A program made the translations under genes and the position numbers. The notes beneath the pieces were generated by a model. The model saw only the letters and a list, made by a program, of their open reading frames with translations, was not told where the DNA came from and searched no databases. A stretch of DNA of 64,000 nucleotides, taken from the NCBI GenBank assembly GCA_934101175.1, contig CAKOQC010000002.1:1-64000 (forward strand), written 5' to 3'. Source of the DNA: RUG705 sp934101175. GTDB taxonomy: Bacteria; Bacillota_I; Bacilli_A; RF39; UBA660. Positions 26,251-35,854 of the stretch are shown here, piece after piece. How positions within the stretch are numbered: position 1 is the stretch's first letter; each line of letters opens with the position of its first letter.

Positions 26251-27144
26251 ATGAATGAACTATTAAATTTATGTAAATTATGTCCTAGAAATTGTATGGT
26301 AAATAGGAATAAGGGAGAAATTGGCTTTTGTAAGTCAGGAAATAAAATTAGAATTGCTAAGGCTTATTTACATATGTGGGAAGAGCCTTGTATTACAGGA
26401 AAGAATGGATCAGGAACAATTTTTTTTAGTGGATGTAACTTAAGATGTATTTTTTGTCAAAACTATTATACTAGTGAACTTAATAATGGGGTAGAAATTG
26501 AGATAGAGAAGTTTGCAGATATTTGTTTAGATCTTCAGAATAGGGGAGCTACTAATATTAATTTAGTGACACCTACTCATTATGTTCCTTTAATAATAGA
26601 GGGGATTAAGATAGCTCGAGAGAAAGGATTAAAGATACCTATTGTATATAATTCTTCTGGATATGAGATGGTAGATACTATTAAATTATTAGAAGGAATT
26701 GTTGATGTATATTTACCAGATTTTAAATATTATGATAATGAGTATGCTTTAAAGTATTCTGGATGTAGAGATTATTTTGAATATACTGAAAAAGCGATTA
26801 GAGAAATGGTAAGACAACAACCTAAATGTATTTTTGATAAAGAAGGAAACATGATTAAGGGAGTTATTGTTAGACATTTGATTTTACCTGATAGGGAAGA
26901 AGATAGTAAAAAAATACTTGAATACTTATATAAAGAATACAAAAATAAGATATTTTATAGTATTATGAACCAATATACACCTGTTAGAAAATGTAAGTAT
27001 GAAGAACTTAATAAAAAGGTTGATAATAGTGTATATGATAAAGTTATTGATTATGCATGGAATTTAGGAATTAGAAAAGCTTTTATTCAGGAAGAGGGTA
27101 CTGTTAGTGAGAGCTTTATTCCTGAATTTGATTTTAAATTATAA
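26251..27144 (+). CDS. Radical SAM protein, PflA-like (PflX/COG1313 type)
   Basis: 297 residues from ATG 26251 (GTGAT upstream; earlier GTG/ATG in frame possible). N-terminal cysteine cluster 'CKLCPRNCMVNR...GFC' and the radical SAM motif 'SGCNLRCIFCQNY' (CxxxCxxC), followed by 'DVYLPDFKYYDNEYALKYSG' and 'RHLILPDREEDS', the markers of the pyruvate formate-lyase-activase-like COG1313 family. It probably reduces SAM to a 5'-deoxyadenosyl radical. The partner protein is unknown. It is transcribed away from the GTPases and followed by an unrelated hypothetical gene. Confidence 0.85.
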   Translation: MNELLNLCKLCPRNCMVNRNKGEIGFCKSGNKIRIAKAYLHMWEEPCITGKNGSGTIFFSGCNLRCIFCQNYYTSELNNGVEIEIEKFADICLDLQNRGATNINLVTPTHYVPLIIEGIKIAREKGLKIPIVYNSSGYEMVDTIKLLEGIVDVYLPDFKYYDNEYALKYSGCRDYFEYTEKAIREMVRQQPKCIFDKEGNMIKGVIVRHLILPDREEDSKKILEYLYKEYKNKIFYSIMNQYTPVRKCKYEELNKKVDNSVYDKVIDYAWNLGIRKAFIQEEGTVSESFIPEFDFKL

Positions 27145-27204
27145 TTTAGTCTTGATTTTTAACTAATTCATATATATAATATGGAGTAATTAAGGAGGTA
27201 TTAT

Positions 27205-27720
27205 GTGATGGTTAATGATAAGAGAGTAGTAAGTAATGAAGAAATGATTGATTTATTAGATGATAATAAGTTACTTGAATATAGTAAAAATACTTTTGAG
27301 CAATATTTTAAATTAGGAATTATTTTAGAAGAAGTTATGGATGTTTTATCACAATACGATATTACTGTTGAAAAATATGATAAATATAGCTATTTAGAAG
27401 AAAGATTTTTATTTCTTAGAAAATTACTTGTTATTAGAGGATTAGAATTACCTAGTGAACCAAAAGAAATTAGTGTATCATTAGATGATTTCATTTATGT
27501 TATCGAAAATATTCGTGATAATGACATTGATAAGATTGAAAGTGAAGAAATATCTTATAATTTTGATGGAGATGAAGAATTTTATAATACAGATGCTGAA
27601 GATGAGTATTCTTTAGATTTTGCAATAATAGAAAGAAAAAAACTTTATGAACAGGCAATTGAAGAATTTAAAGAAAAATACCAAACTAATGATAGTATGA
27701 CTAGAAAATTATCTTTATAG
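27205..27720 (+). CDS. Hypothetical acidic protein
   Basis: 171 residues, strongly acidic, helical, with no membrane segment. 'SNEEMIDLLDDNKLLEYSKNTFEQYFKLGIILEEVMDVLSQYDI' and 'DFAIIERKKLYEQAIEEFKEKY' are the only recognisable features. AAGGAGGT lies 5-8 nt upstream of GTG 27205 / ATG 27208. No family recognised; probably cytosolic. It has its own terminator. Confidence 0.65.
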   Translation: MMVNDKRVVSNEEMIDLLDDNKLLEYSKNTFEQYFKLGIILEEVMDVLSQYDITVEKYDKYSYLEERFLFLRKLLVIRGLELPSEPKEISVSLDDFIYVIENIRDNDIDKIESEEISYNFDGDEEFYNTDAEDEYSLDFAIIERKKLYEQAIEEFKEKYQTNDSMTRKLSL

Positions 27721-27732
27721 AATGTAGAATTT

Positions 27733-27775
27733 AAAAGCCCGTTTCTTATATAGAAGCGGGTTTATTTTTTTATTT
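27733..27775. terminator. Bidirectional terminator
   Basis: AAGCCCGTTTCT / AGAAGCGGGTTT stem between convergent genes, with a T-run on the plus side and the A-run before it on the minus side. Confidence 0.9.
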
Positions 27776-27780
27776 TACGA

Positions 27781-28476
27781 TTAGTTATCATCTCTGCCAA
27801 TAACAATTAGAGCTAGTCTTAATATTTGAAGTAATGATGACATAAGTGAGGCAACATAAGTGAATGCAGCTGCTCTTAACATAGTCTTAGAATCTCCTGA
27901 TTCATAATCATTTAAAATATTTAGACGTTTTAATTCTTTTCCAGCACGAGATGAAGCATTAAATTCAACAGGTAAAGTTACTAATTGGAATAGGAGAATG
28001 GCTAATAAGAGATATAGACCAAACTTAGCTAGACCAACAACGTTGAAAATTAGACCAATTACTACGACAATGTAACCAAACTTTGATGAAAAATTTACAA
28101 GAGGAACAAGAGATCTTCTTATTTTTAGAAAACGATATCCTGTTTTATCTTGAATAGCATGACCACATTCGTGAGCAGCTACAGATACTGAAGCAATAGA
28201 GTCTCCCTCATATATTTCTCTTGATAAATTAACAGTTTTTCTTTGAGGATCATAGTAGTCAGTTAATTCTCCAGGCACTTTATTTATCTTAACATTTTCT
28301 AGACCATTAGCATCTAGAATTTGTCTTGCTGTTTCATAACCAGTATTTTTTTTGGTTGTAGGAACATTTTTGTATTTTTGATAACTAATTTTAATAAAGA
28401 TTTGAGCAATAAAGGTAATTATTATTCCTAATAGAGGAAGACCATAATCAATCATGAAATAATAATTATAATCCAT
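27781..28476 (-). CDS. Zinc metallopeptidase of the YugP/DUF2268-like membrane family
   Basis: 231 residues. Membrane segment at the N-terminus, then 'SVAAHECGHAIQDKTGYRFLKIRRSLVP', an HExxH zinc site in the neutral zinc metallopeptidase (Zn_peptidase_2, YugP) family, and three to four further hydrophobic segments. 'EFNASSRAGKELKRLNIL' is another YugP mark. Likely a membrane-embedded peptidase of unknown substrate. Its ATG overlaps the cysS stop (TAATG), so translation is coupled. Confidence 0.9.
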   Translation of the reverse strand: MDYNYYFMIDYGLPLLGIIITFIAQIFIKISYQKYKNVPTTKKNTGYETARQILDANGLENVKINKVPGELTDYYDPQRKTVNLSREIYEGDSIASVSVAAHECGHAIQDKTGYRFLKIRRSLVPLVNFSSKFGYIVVVIGLIFNVVGLAKFGLYLLLAILLFQLVTLPVEFNASSRAGKELKRLNILNDYESGDSKTMLRAAAFTYVASLMSSLLQILRLALIVIGRDDN

Positions 28477-29894
28477 TATTTAGTCACCTCATAGGTTGTT
28501 CCTTCACGAGTATCTTTTAGAATAATACCTTTATCTTGTAGTTCTTTTCTAATAGAATCTGCTAATGCATAATCTTTATTTTTCTTTGCAGTATTTCTCT
28601 TTTCAATCATTTCTTCAATATAAGATACTAAGTCGGCATCAATAGTGTCTGTTTGACTTAGATCTGCAGGTTCTTCTTTTAATAAGTCAAGAGATAGAAC
28701 TTTATCAAATGATTCTACTAAAGATAATTTAGTGTTATCATTTAAATCGCTTTTTAGAACATCAAATAGGACAGTTAATGCATTAGAAGTATTTAAATTG
28801 TCTGATAATGCTTGTTTAAATTTTTCATTATATTTATCAAATTCTTCTTTAGAGATAGGACTATCATCTTTTTTAAGAGATCTTACTTTTGATAAGATTT
28901 TATTATATGTATTGTTAGCAATATCTAATGATTCATAAGTAAATACTAGTTGTTTTTTATAGTGCGATTGTAAGCAGAATAAACGATATGCTAATGGATT
29001 ATATCCTTTATTTATTAATAGGTCTACTGTTAAGAAGTCACCGTGTGATTTACTCATTTTACCAGATTGGTCATTTAAGTGTTCAGTATGTACCCAATAA
29101 TTACACCATTTGTGACCGATATAACTTTCTGTTTGAGCTATTTCATTAGTATGATGAGGGAAGATATTATCAACGCCGCCGCAGTGAATATCAAGATGTT
29201 CTCCAAGATATTTTAATGAAATACATGAACATTCAATATGCCATCCAGGGTATCCTAAGCCCCAAGGACTTTCCCACTTTAATTCTTGATCTTCAAACTT
29301 AGATTTAGTAAACCACAATACAAAGTCAGCCTTATTTTTCTTATTATCATCTTCTTCAACAGTGTCTCTTACACCAGATAATAATTCTTCAGCATTGTGA
29401 TTAGTTAATTTGTAGTAATCATCTAACTTTGATGTATCAAAGTAAACATTACCTGAAGCTATATAAGCATAACCTTTATCAAGTAATCCTTGAATTACTT
29501 TGATATATTCAGGTATTTGAGTAGTAGCAGGTACAACAGTTTCTGGCCATTTTATATTTAATCTTTCACAGTCATGTTTAAAACAATCAGTATAATACTT
29601 AGCTATTTCAAGAACTGTTTTATGTTCTCTTTTAGCACCTTTAACCATTTTGTCTTCACCAGTGTCAGCATCACTTGATAAATGACCAACATCAGTAATA
29701 TTCATTACACGATTAACATGATATCCTAGATAATTAAGAGACTTTTCTAAAATATCTTCAGCAATATAAGTTCTTAGGTTACCAATATGGGCATAATGAT
29801 ATACTGTTGGACCACAAGTATACATCTTAACTTCTTTTCCTTCATAAGGAACAAATTCCTCAATTTTCTTTGATAAAGTATTATAAATTTTCAT
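28476..29894 (-). CDS. cysS: Cysteinyl-tRNA synthetase
   Basis: 472 residues from ATG 29894 with GAGGAGGAATG upstream. Class I aaRS: 'MYTCGPTVYHYAHIGNLRTYIAEDIL' (HIGN), zinc ligands 'MYTCG', 'ECSCISLKYLGEHLDIHCGGVD' and 'HHTNEIAQTE', and the KMSKS loop 'GKMSKSHG'. It charges tRNA-Cys. Promoter TTACAT-16-TATAAT seems present just upstream; no T-box leader was seen in the 190-nt gap to gmk. Confidence 0.97.
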   Translation of the reverse strand: MKIYNTLSKKIEEFVPYEGKEVKMYTCGPTVYHYAHIGNLRTYIAEDILEKSLNYLGYHVNRVMNITDVGHLSSDADTGEDKMVKGAKREHKTVLEIAKYYTDCFKHDCERLNIKWPETVVPATTQIPEYIKVIQGLLDKGYAYIASGNVYFDTSKLDDYYKLTNHNAEELLSGVRDTVEEDDNKKNKADFVLWFTKSKFEDQELKWESPWGLGYPGWHIECSCISLKYLGEHLDIHCGGVDNIFPHHTNEIAQTESYIGHKWCNYWVHTEHLNDQSGKMSKSHGDFLTVDLLINKGYNPLAYRLFCLQSHYKKQLVFTYESLDIANNTYNKILSKVRSLKKDDSPISKEEFDKYNEKFKQALSDNLNTSNALTVLFDVLKSDLNDNTKLSLVESFDKVLSLDLLKEEPADLSQTDTIDADLVSYIEEMIEKRNTAKKNKDYALADSIRKELQDKGIILKDTREGTTYEVTK

Positions 29895-30092
29895 AAACAT
29901 TCCTCCTCGAATTACTTATAATTATACCATTTATTATATGTTATGTAAATAAAATCTAATTAGAAAAGTATGTTTTATTTTGGGATAATTATGGGAAGAA
30001 TGAAACTAATATAGAAAGATATTTGTCAAATTGTTAAGATTATATTGATTTAAAAATTAATGATAGGTATACTAATAATAAGGATGTGAATT

Positions 30093-30650
30093 ATGGAAAA
30101 AGGAAAATTTATCGTAATATCAGGGCCTTCTGGAGTAGGAAAGGGAACAATATGTAATAAACTTATAGATGATTCGTTAGCAGAATATTCTGTTTCTTAT
30201 ACTACTAGAGAACCTAGAGAAGGGGAAGTAGATGGTGTTAACTATAATTTTATTTCTAAAGTAGAATTTGAGAAGATGATAGATAGAGGAGATTTCTTAG
30301 AATATAATTGTTATAATGGAAACTATTATGGTACTTCTAAAGAATATGTGATGGATAAAGTTGACAACGGGATTAATGTTATTTTAGAAATAGATGTTAA
30401 TGGAGCTAAAAATGTTAAGAAAATATACTCTGATGCTTTACTTATATATATAGCTCCACCGTCAATGGAAGAATTAGAAAAAAGACTTATTGGTAGAGGA
30501 ACTGAAGATAAAGAGAAGATTAAGGCAAGATTAGAAATTGCTAAAGAAGAAATGAACCAAGTAAACATATATGATTATGTAGTAGTTAACAATGATTTAG
30601 ATACTGCAATAAATGAAGTAAAAAACATAATACTAGGATGGATGAAATAA
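30093..30650 (+). CDS. gmk: Guanylate kinase
   Basis: 185 residues. P-loop 'ISGPSGVGKGTICNKL', GMP-binding 'YSVSYTTREPREGEVDGVNYNFIS' and 'EYNCYNGNYYGT', lid 'RLIGRGTEDKEKIKARLEIAKEE'. It phosphorylates GMP to GDP in purine salvage and ppGpp precursor supply. TAATG overlap with the following DUF1653 gene. Confidence 0.97.
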   Translation: MEKGKFIVISGPSGVGKGTICNKLIDDSLAEYSVSYTTREPREGEVDGVNYNFISKVEFEKMIDRGDFLEYNCYNGNYYGTSKEYVMDKVDNGINVILEIDVNGAKNVKKIYSDALLIYIAPPSMEELEKRLIGRGTEDKEKIKARLEIAKEEMNQVNIYDYVVVNNDLDTAINEVKNIILGWMK

Positions 30651-30898
30651 TGGATAGAGTTATACAAATAGGAAAGAAATATAAACATTTTAAAGGGAAG
30701 ATGTATAAAGTATTAGATATAGTTTATGATAGTGAGAGTAATAGTGATGATGAATATAAAAAAGTAGTTATATACCAAGCTTTATATGGAGATAAACTTA
30801 AATGGGCTAGACCTTATGATATGTTTAATAGTGAAGTAGACCATATTAAATATCCTGATGTTAAACAAAAATATCGCTTTGAAGAAGTAGATGAATAA
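30650..30898 (+). CDS. DUF1653 family small protein
   Basis: 82 residues from the ATG that shares its A with the gmk stop (TAATG). 'IQIGKKYKHFKGKMYKVLDIVYDSESNSDDEYKKVVIYQALYGDKLKWARPYDMFNSEVD' matches DUF1653 (YxHFKGxxYxVLxxAxHSET...VYxxLYGxxxxWVRPxxMF). Function unknown. Co-transcribed with gmk. Confidence 0.85.
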   Translation: MDRVIQIGKKYKHFKGKMYKVLDIVYDSESNSDDEYKKVVIYQALYGDKLKWARPYDMFNSEVDHIKYPDVKQKYRFEEVDE

Positions 30899-31022
30899 TT
30901 AAGAATAGTAATAATATTTAGTGATGAGATAAACGATATTCAATAACAAATTACATATAATAATAAATTATTTTTGACAATATTTAATAGATAATACATG
31001 ATGGATGTTTTAGGAGTTAAAT

Positions 31023-31754
31023 ATGAAAAAGAAAACTATAATGGGAATTTTAAGTGTATTTCTTGTAATAATCTTAATAATAGGATATTTAGTAATAGTA
31101 GATTTAAATCAAGAAAAAAAATTAAAACAAGAACTTGAAGAAATTAATGACTTAGTAGAGGATAGTAATTCTTCTTTAGAAGAGATAGAGAAAAGATTAG
31201 ATAAAACAGTTACTAAAGGGGACTACAAAATAGTAGAAAAAGCCTTTAAAAATTATTTAAAAGATAGTTTTAATAACGTTATTCTGATGATAGGATATTT
31301 ATCAGATGAGAGAATTACTAGTATACTAACAGCTGATAATTATAGAATAGATGGTCCTGAATTTCTTAAAACTAAGAAATATATTATGGATACTAAAAAG
31401 GGATTATTAGAATGTATGGATACTTATTATGAAATGTTAACTGAGGAGAAGGCTTTATCTTATATAGAAGGTAAGGGACTAGATGATTATTATATTGACT
31501 TTTATAAAGAAGAAATAATTGCTAATATAGAAGAAGAAAAAGAAGATAGAACATTAGAAAACTCAATTAATGAAGTAGTAAAGATGCTTGATACTACTAA
31601 TGATATTATAAATTTTCTTAGTGAAAATAAAGGTGAGTGGGAAATTATAGATAATAGTATTTCTTTTAGTAATGAGGAAGATACTAAAAAGTATAATCAG
31701 ATGCTTACAGAGATTATACTTATTGATAGTGATAATTTACCTTTTAGTAAATAA
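31023..31754 (+). CDS. Membrane-anchored coiled-coil protein, unknown
   Basis: 243 residues. One N-terminal helix ('IMGILSVFLVIILIIGYLVIV') anchors a mostly helical, charged body; the first part 'EKKLKQELEEINDLVEDSNSSLEEIEKRLDK' is a coiled coil. No catalytic motif seen. Start supported by TTTTAGGAGTTA. Possibly a wall/division-associated protein, but this is only a guess from topology. Confidence 0.6.
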   Translation: MKKKTIMGILSVFLVIILIIGYLVIVDLNQEKKLKQELEEINDLVEDSNSSLEEIEKRLDKTVTKGDYKIVEKAFKNYLKDSFNNVILMIGYLSDERITSILTADNYRIDGPEFLKTKKYIMDTKKGLLECMDTYYEMLTEEKALSYIEGKGLDDYYIDFYKEEIIANIEEEKEDRTLENSINEVVKMLDTTNDIINFLSENKGEWEIIDNSISFSNEEDTKKYNQMLTEIILIDSDNLPFSK

Positions 31755-31763
31755 ATAGTCATT

Positions 31764-31897
31764 TAAAAAGATTATCTTTATAGATAAGTTTAGAATTATT
31801 ATCGAGTTTTGTTATTTATTAATATTACTTGATAATAGTTTATATTTGTTTCTTAAATAGAAACTTTAACTTATTTTATATAGAGATAATCTTTTTT
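31764..31897. terminator. Large multi-stem bidirectional terminator
   Basis: AAAAAGATTATCT at the left pairs with AGATAATCTTTTT at the right. Inside are ATAAGTT/AACTTAT, ATTATTATC/GATAATAGT-like and GTTTCT/AGAAAC stems. It lies between convergent genes and is much longer than an ordinary terminator. Confidence 0.65.
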
Positions 31898-31899
31898 TA

Positions 31900-32952
31900 T
31901 TATTTATTTATGTATTTTAACTCACCCATTTTTGATGTAGGTACGAAACCTGGAGCTGATGATAAAACGTCAGGAATACGATTTACAATAGCAGCACATG
32001 TTAACTCTACAGTAGATGGTCTTGTGATAACTAAATTAGTATTAGGTTCACCACAGATAGTCCAATCATTTTTATCGCAATCGTCTTTTCCATATACTTT
32101 ACCAATACATTCAGTTTCTAATGTGATACCTTCTTTAGTAGTAGTAGTTACAACAGCACTCATACCAGTAGCGATACCACTTTTAATATCCATTTTTAAA
32201 GTATCTGAATGAATATCTTCATTAGAAAACATAGGAATACATTTTTGTGATTGACTAGTAACAGTTAATCCCAACTTATCACATAACCAGCCATTAACAT
32301 TCCACATATAACTTGGTAAGAATGTACCATTATTTATAAGTTCATTTCTTTCTTCTTCAGAAATATTGTCAGCTGCTGCTACTTCTTTTTCAAATGCTTC
32401 CTTAGTTAGGCCTGCACCATGAGCTTTTGCTAAGGCAATACCATAGTCTTCAACATTATAAGAAGAACTCCCTTTTATTTTAGTGATTTTTTGAGTACTA
32501 CCTGCTAAAGTTGAAATAAGATTGCCCCAGAAAGCATCCTGATAACCACTACCGGTAATAGTACAATTATTTTGTTTTGCTAAAGCGTCAATTTGAATAG
32601 TTACAGTAGGATTTGAATTCATTGGATAGAATGCTTCTTCACAAGTAGTAATAGCATTAACTCCATATTTAGCACATAACATTAAAGCATCTTTAACATC
32701 ATTTAGTAAACTCATAGTAGTTACAATACAAATATCAGCAGAAGTATTTTTAAATAATTCTTCGGCTTCATCATTAGAAGTTATTTTTACTCCTATGGGA
32801 GAACCTCCTAATAATGTACTGATATCTTTACCAATAATATCAGGATTAATATCGATTGCCCCGACAATTTCATAACCATTTTCTAAAGCATAACGCATTG
32901 TATACTTAGACATTTTTCCACATCCATATTGGATAACTTTTATTTTATTCAT
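31900..32952 (-). CDS. 2,4-diaminopentanoate dehydrogenase-like Rossmann enzyme
   Basis: 350 residues. N-terminal NAD(P) fold 'KVIQYGCGKMSKYTMRYAL', then 'VVGAIDINPDIIGKDISTLLGG'-like cofactor/substrate region and 'CTITGSGYQDAFWGNLISTLAG' in the catalytic domain. These match the DapB-like fold of 2,4-diaminopentanoate dehydrogenase (Ord) of ornithine fermentation, which oxidises 2,4-diaminopentanoate to 2-amino-4-oxopentanoate. No other ornithine-degradation genes (oraE/S, ortA/B) are adjacent, so the substrate is not certain. Single gene. Confidence 0.75.
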   Translation of the reverse strand: MNKIKVIQYGCGKMSKYTMRYALENGYEIVGAIDINPDIIGKDISTLLGGSPIGVKITSNDEAEELFKNTSADICIVTTMSLLNDVKDALMLCAKYGVNAITTCEEAFYPMNSNPTVTIQIDALAKQNNCTITGSGYQDAFWGNLISTLAGSTQKITKIKGSSSYNVEDYGIALAKAHGAGLTKEAFEKEVAAADNISEEERNELINNGTFLPSYMWNVNGWLCDKLGLTVTSQSQKCIPMFSNEDIHSDTLKMDIKSGIATGMSAVVTTTTKEGITLETECIGKVYGKDDCDKNDWTICGEPNTNLVITRPSTVELTCAAIVNRIPDVLSSAPGFVPTSKMGELKYINK

Positions 32953-33131
32953 ATTTATTGCCTCCTTAGTTTAATAATAACATATTTTTATCAATTGTTA
33001 AGTTATTTCTATTAACTTGACATTTTTTTCTTAAATATTGTAATATTTTGACAAGAAATGACATTTATAATTTAAGAAAATGTACTTAGTTTGATATGAT
33101 GAAATTTAGAAAAAATATTATTTATTTAAAC

Positions 33132-33160
33132 TTGTGTCAATATTTAGAATATGTTACAAT
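33132..33160 (+). promoter_or_regulatory. Sigma-A-type promoter of the CAT-like gene
   Basis: -35 TTGTGT, 17-nt spacer, -10 TACAAT. Confidence 0.6.
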
Positions 33161-33190
33161 TAAGGAGAGTAATGGAGGTATTAATAAGAG

Positions 33191-33865
33191 ATGAGTGTTG
33201 ATAAACTAACCAATAATATGAAAGAAGTAGATATTGAGAAGTTACCTAGAAAAAAGACTTATGAATGGTTTAATAAATTTAGTAATCCTACTTATGGAAT
33301 AGATGTTATGATAGATGTATCAGAAATTGTTAAAAGAGCTAAAGAAAAGAAAGAGTCATTTTTTATTTTAATGTTATATGTCGTTACTAAAGGACTTAAT
33401 AATGTTCCTGAGATGAGAATGCGTTTTGTTAATGATAAACCAGTTATTTTTGAAGATATTAACCCAGCAATTACGGTTATAAGAGAAGATGAAACATTTG
33501 AAAATGTTAGATTTGAGAATAAGAATAACTTAGCAGAATTTTATGAGATTGCTCATGAAAAAATTGAAGAAGCTAAATATAAGAAAGAATTAGATAGTGA
33601 TTATAATATAGAGAACTGTTATAATGAATATTATATAACTTGTTTACCTTGGATTAACTTTACAAGTTTATCACATCCTATTCCTGATGATAAAAGTTCT
33701 CTTACAGTACCGAGAATATGCTGGGGGAAGTATTCTTTAAATAATGGAAAATATGAAATGATGTTAAATATTACTGTTAGTCATGCCTTTGTAGATGGAA
33801 TACATATGGCTAAAGCCTTTAAAGAAATTCAAGAATTAGCAAATAAAATATGGGAATTTGAGTAA
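33191..33865 (+). CDS. Chloramphenicol acetyltransferase-like acyltransferase
   Basis: 224 residues, the size of type A CATs. The active-site signature near the C-terminus is 'NITVSHAFVDGIHMAKAF' (H-HAxxDGxH; the first His of HH is Ser, the catalytic His remains). Also 'NPTYGIDVMIDVSEIV', 'VPEMRMRFVNDKPVIFEDINPAITVI' and 'LPWINFTSLSHPI' as in CatA. It uses acetyl-CoA to acetylate a hydroxyl group; whether chloramphenicol is a substrate cannot be told. Such CAT-like genes are common chromosomal genes in gut Firmicutes, and no mobile marker is adjacent. Confidence 0.85.
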   Translation: MSVDKLTNNMKEVDIEKLPRKKTYEWFNKFSNPTYGIDVMIDVSEIVKRAKEKKESFFILMLYVVTKGLNNVPEMRMRFVNDKPVIFEDINPAITVIREDETFENVRFENKNNLAEFYEIAHEKIEEAKYKKELDSDYNIENCYNEYYITCLPWINFTSLSHPIPDDKSSLTVPRICWGKYSLNNGKYEMMLNITVSHAFVDGIHMAKAFKEIQELANKIWEFE

Positions 33866-33905
33866 ATATTTAATAACAGATTAGATAGAAAGTATGGAGG
33901 AGAAT

Positions 33906-34286
33906 ATGAATAAGATGAAAGAAGAAAGAAAAAAAATTATCAATAGCTTTAAGTATGCTTTTGAAGGAATAAAGTCTTCTTTAAGAACTGAAAGAAATAT
34001 GAAGATACATTTTAGTATGATGATACTAGTTATTGTAGCTGGAATACTTCTTGATATTAGTACATATGAATGGATGATATGTATCATTTTGTTTGGGATG
34101 GTTATTGGCGGTGAACTAGTTAATACAGCAATTGAAGAAGTTACAGACTTAGTAACAACCGAGATTAATCCTAAAGCAAAACTAGCTAAAGATATTGCAG
34201 CTGGAGCAGTATTGATAATGGCAATTACATCAGCAATTATTGGCTTTATAATTTTTATACCAAAAATTGTCTTGTTGTTTAAATAA
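33906..34286 (+). CDS. dgkA: Diacylglycerol/undecaprenol kinase DgkA family
   Basis: 126 residues from ATG 33906, with GGAGGAG upstream. 'SFKYAFEGIKSSLRTERNMKIHFSMMILV' and 'VIGGELVNTAIEEVTDLVTTEINPKAKLAKDIAAGAVLI' with the conserved catalytic EVNTAIE-like and DLVT...AKD motifs, three membrane helices. In Gram-positives the enzyme phosphorylates undecaprenol for the wall lipid-carrier pool. It lies 40 nt after the CAT-like gene. Confidence 0.93.
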   Translation: MNKMKEERKKIINSFKYAFEGIKSSLRTERNMKIHFSMMILVIVAGILLDISTYEWMICIILFGMVIGGELVNTAIEEVTDLVTTEINPKAKLAKDIAAGAVLIMAITSAIIGFIIFIPKIVLLFK

Positions 34287-34624
34287 GCTTTTATGATTTA
34301 TAATTTATTTAATTTTTTATATAGTAAACAGTTTGAATTAAAGTAATTTTTTATAATTTATTTAAAACCTTATTTGAAATATATCATGACTATCTTATGA
34401 TAGTCTTTTTTGTATACACATGTTTCTTATTTTTTTGCTATTAACTATTATTTTTCTATTTTTTTAATTTTATACATATTTTTTTGTTTCTTATTATTGA
34501 TATGAGATACAAATAAGTAAGAAGCGTTTTACAGATATAGAAGTATAATTTGTCAGTTTGTAAAGAATTATTGATAGATAAAGACTCTTTTGTTATAATT
34601 AGAATAATAATATGGAGTAGAAGT
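34287..34624. other. Intergenic region with terminator
   Basis: AT-rich. The only element seen is a terminator, GACTATC/GATAGTC (34388-34405) with six T. The rest holds the upstream region of the next gene; AATATGGAGTAGAAGT is its ribosome site. Confidence 0.6.
34388..34412 (+). terminator. Terminator of dgkA
   Basis: GACTATC-TTAT-GATAGTC followed by TTTTTT. Confidence 0.9.
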
Positions 34625-35854
34625 ATGAAAAAAGAAGTGAATAAAAAAGAAATAAAATTTAAAAAGAGAATTATTTTTTGTATAGGATGTTTAATATTTG
34701 TTTTGATAATAATAAGTTACTTAATAATTAATTTTATTAATAATAAAGATATAGGTAATAAGAATGAAGTTAATTTTGATATAAAGAATGAAGATATTTA
34801 TATAGAAGGAGATACTAAAATATTTAAGGGAGAAAATCCTAATAATTATGTAGTATTTAATAAATTATTATTTAGAATTATTAGTATTAATAAAGATAAT
34901 TCATTAGATATAATTAGTAATGATGAAGTGAATATTCTGATGAATAAAGATAATGATATTGATAAGTATTTAAATGAAGTATTTTTAAATAATATAGATA
35001 AAAAAGATTTAACTAAAGTAACTTATTGTAAAGATAATATTAGTAAAATAGAAAAAAGAGAATGTCAAAATATAGATAGTAGTAATTATGTTAGACTTCC
35101 TAGTATAGAAGATATTATTAATTCAATAGATGATAGTAAGAGTTATTTACTTAATGATAGAAAATATTGGTTAAACAACTACGATAATAATATGGGATAT
35201 GCCGTTAGTAGTGGTAAGATAATTAAAACTAATAGTGATGAATTATTAGAAGTAAGACCTGTTATTAGATTAAATAATAATATTAAAATTATATCAGGAG
35301 ATGGTAGTAAAGATAATCCTTATATAGTTAATGATTATAAAGATATTACGATAGGAGATTATGTAAAAATAGATAATGATATATGGAATGTATATGATAC
35401 TAATAATGGGGAAGTAGGACTATATTTAAGTAATGGACTTACAAAAATGATGGCATTTGGTAAGAGTAATAAGTATAATCTTAGTGATAAAGATAATATA
35501 GGATACTATTTAAATAACAATTATTTAGAGGGACTATCTTATAAGAATATTATTAATAATCATAAATGGAATGTAGGTAATTATAAGAATAGTTATAAAG
35601 ATATTTATAAAGAAACAGTTAAAGCCAAAATAGGAATGCTAAGCACTGCTGATTTAAAATTAAATAATGATAACGAATTATTCTATTTAATTAGTCCTAA
35701 AGATGATAATATAGTATATTTATATGATAGTGAAATTACTGATACTAAGATTAATTTAGTTAGAAAGATAGTACCTACAATATATATAGATAAAAATAGA
35801 ATTACAAGTGGAGATGGAAGTAAGGATAATCCTTATGTAGTAGGAGTAGAATAA
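34625..35854 (+). CDS. Membrane-anchored surface protein with two similar domains
   Basis: 409 residues from ATG 34625 (GGAGTAGAAGT upstream; the earlier in-frame codons lack a site). Basic N-terminus then helix 'IIFCIGCLIFVLIIISYLII', then two copies of a domain: first with 'YVVFNKLLFRIISINKDNSLDIIS', 'VRLPSIEDIINSI', 'RPVIRLNNNIKIISGDGSKDNPYIV'; second with 'GDYVKIDNDIWNVYD', 'MLSTADLKL', 'RKIVPTIYIDKNRITSGDGSKDNPYVV'. This looks like the DUF6273-type 'realism' domains seen in Firmicutes surface proteins. Probably extracytoplasmic. It shares TAATG with the next gene, so translation is coupled to the glycosidase. Confidence 0.7.
   Translation: MKKEVNKKEIKFKKRIIFCIGCLIFVLIIISYLIINFINNKDIGNKNEVNFDIKNEDIYIEGDTKIFKGENPNNYVVFNKLLFRIISINKDNSLDIISNDEVNILMNKDNDIDKYLNEVFLNNIDKKDLTKVTYCKDNISKIEKRECQNIDSSNYVRLPSIEDIINSIDDSKSYLLNDRKYWLNNYDNNMGYAVSSGKIIKTNSDELLEVRPVIRLNNNIKIISGDGSKDNPYIVNDYKDITIGDYVKIDNDIWNVYDTNNGEVGLYLSNGLTKMMAFGKSNKYNLSDKDNIGYYLNNNYLEGLSYKNIINNHKWNVGNYKNSYKDIYKETVKAKIGMLSTADLKLNNDNELFYLISPKDDNIVYLYDSEITDTKINLVRKIVPTIYIDKNRITSGDGSKDNPYVVGVE

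Noticed and set aside
29895..30092. T-box upstream of cysS
   Set aside because: Just a promoter-like TTACAT-16-TATAAT and a short leader; no T-box sequence.
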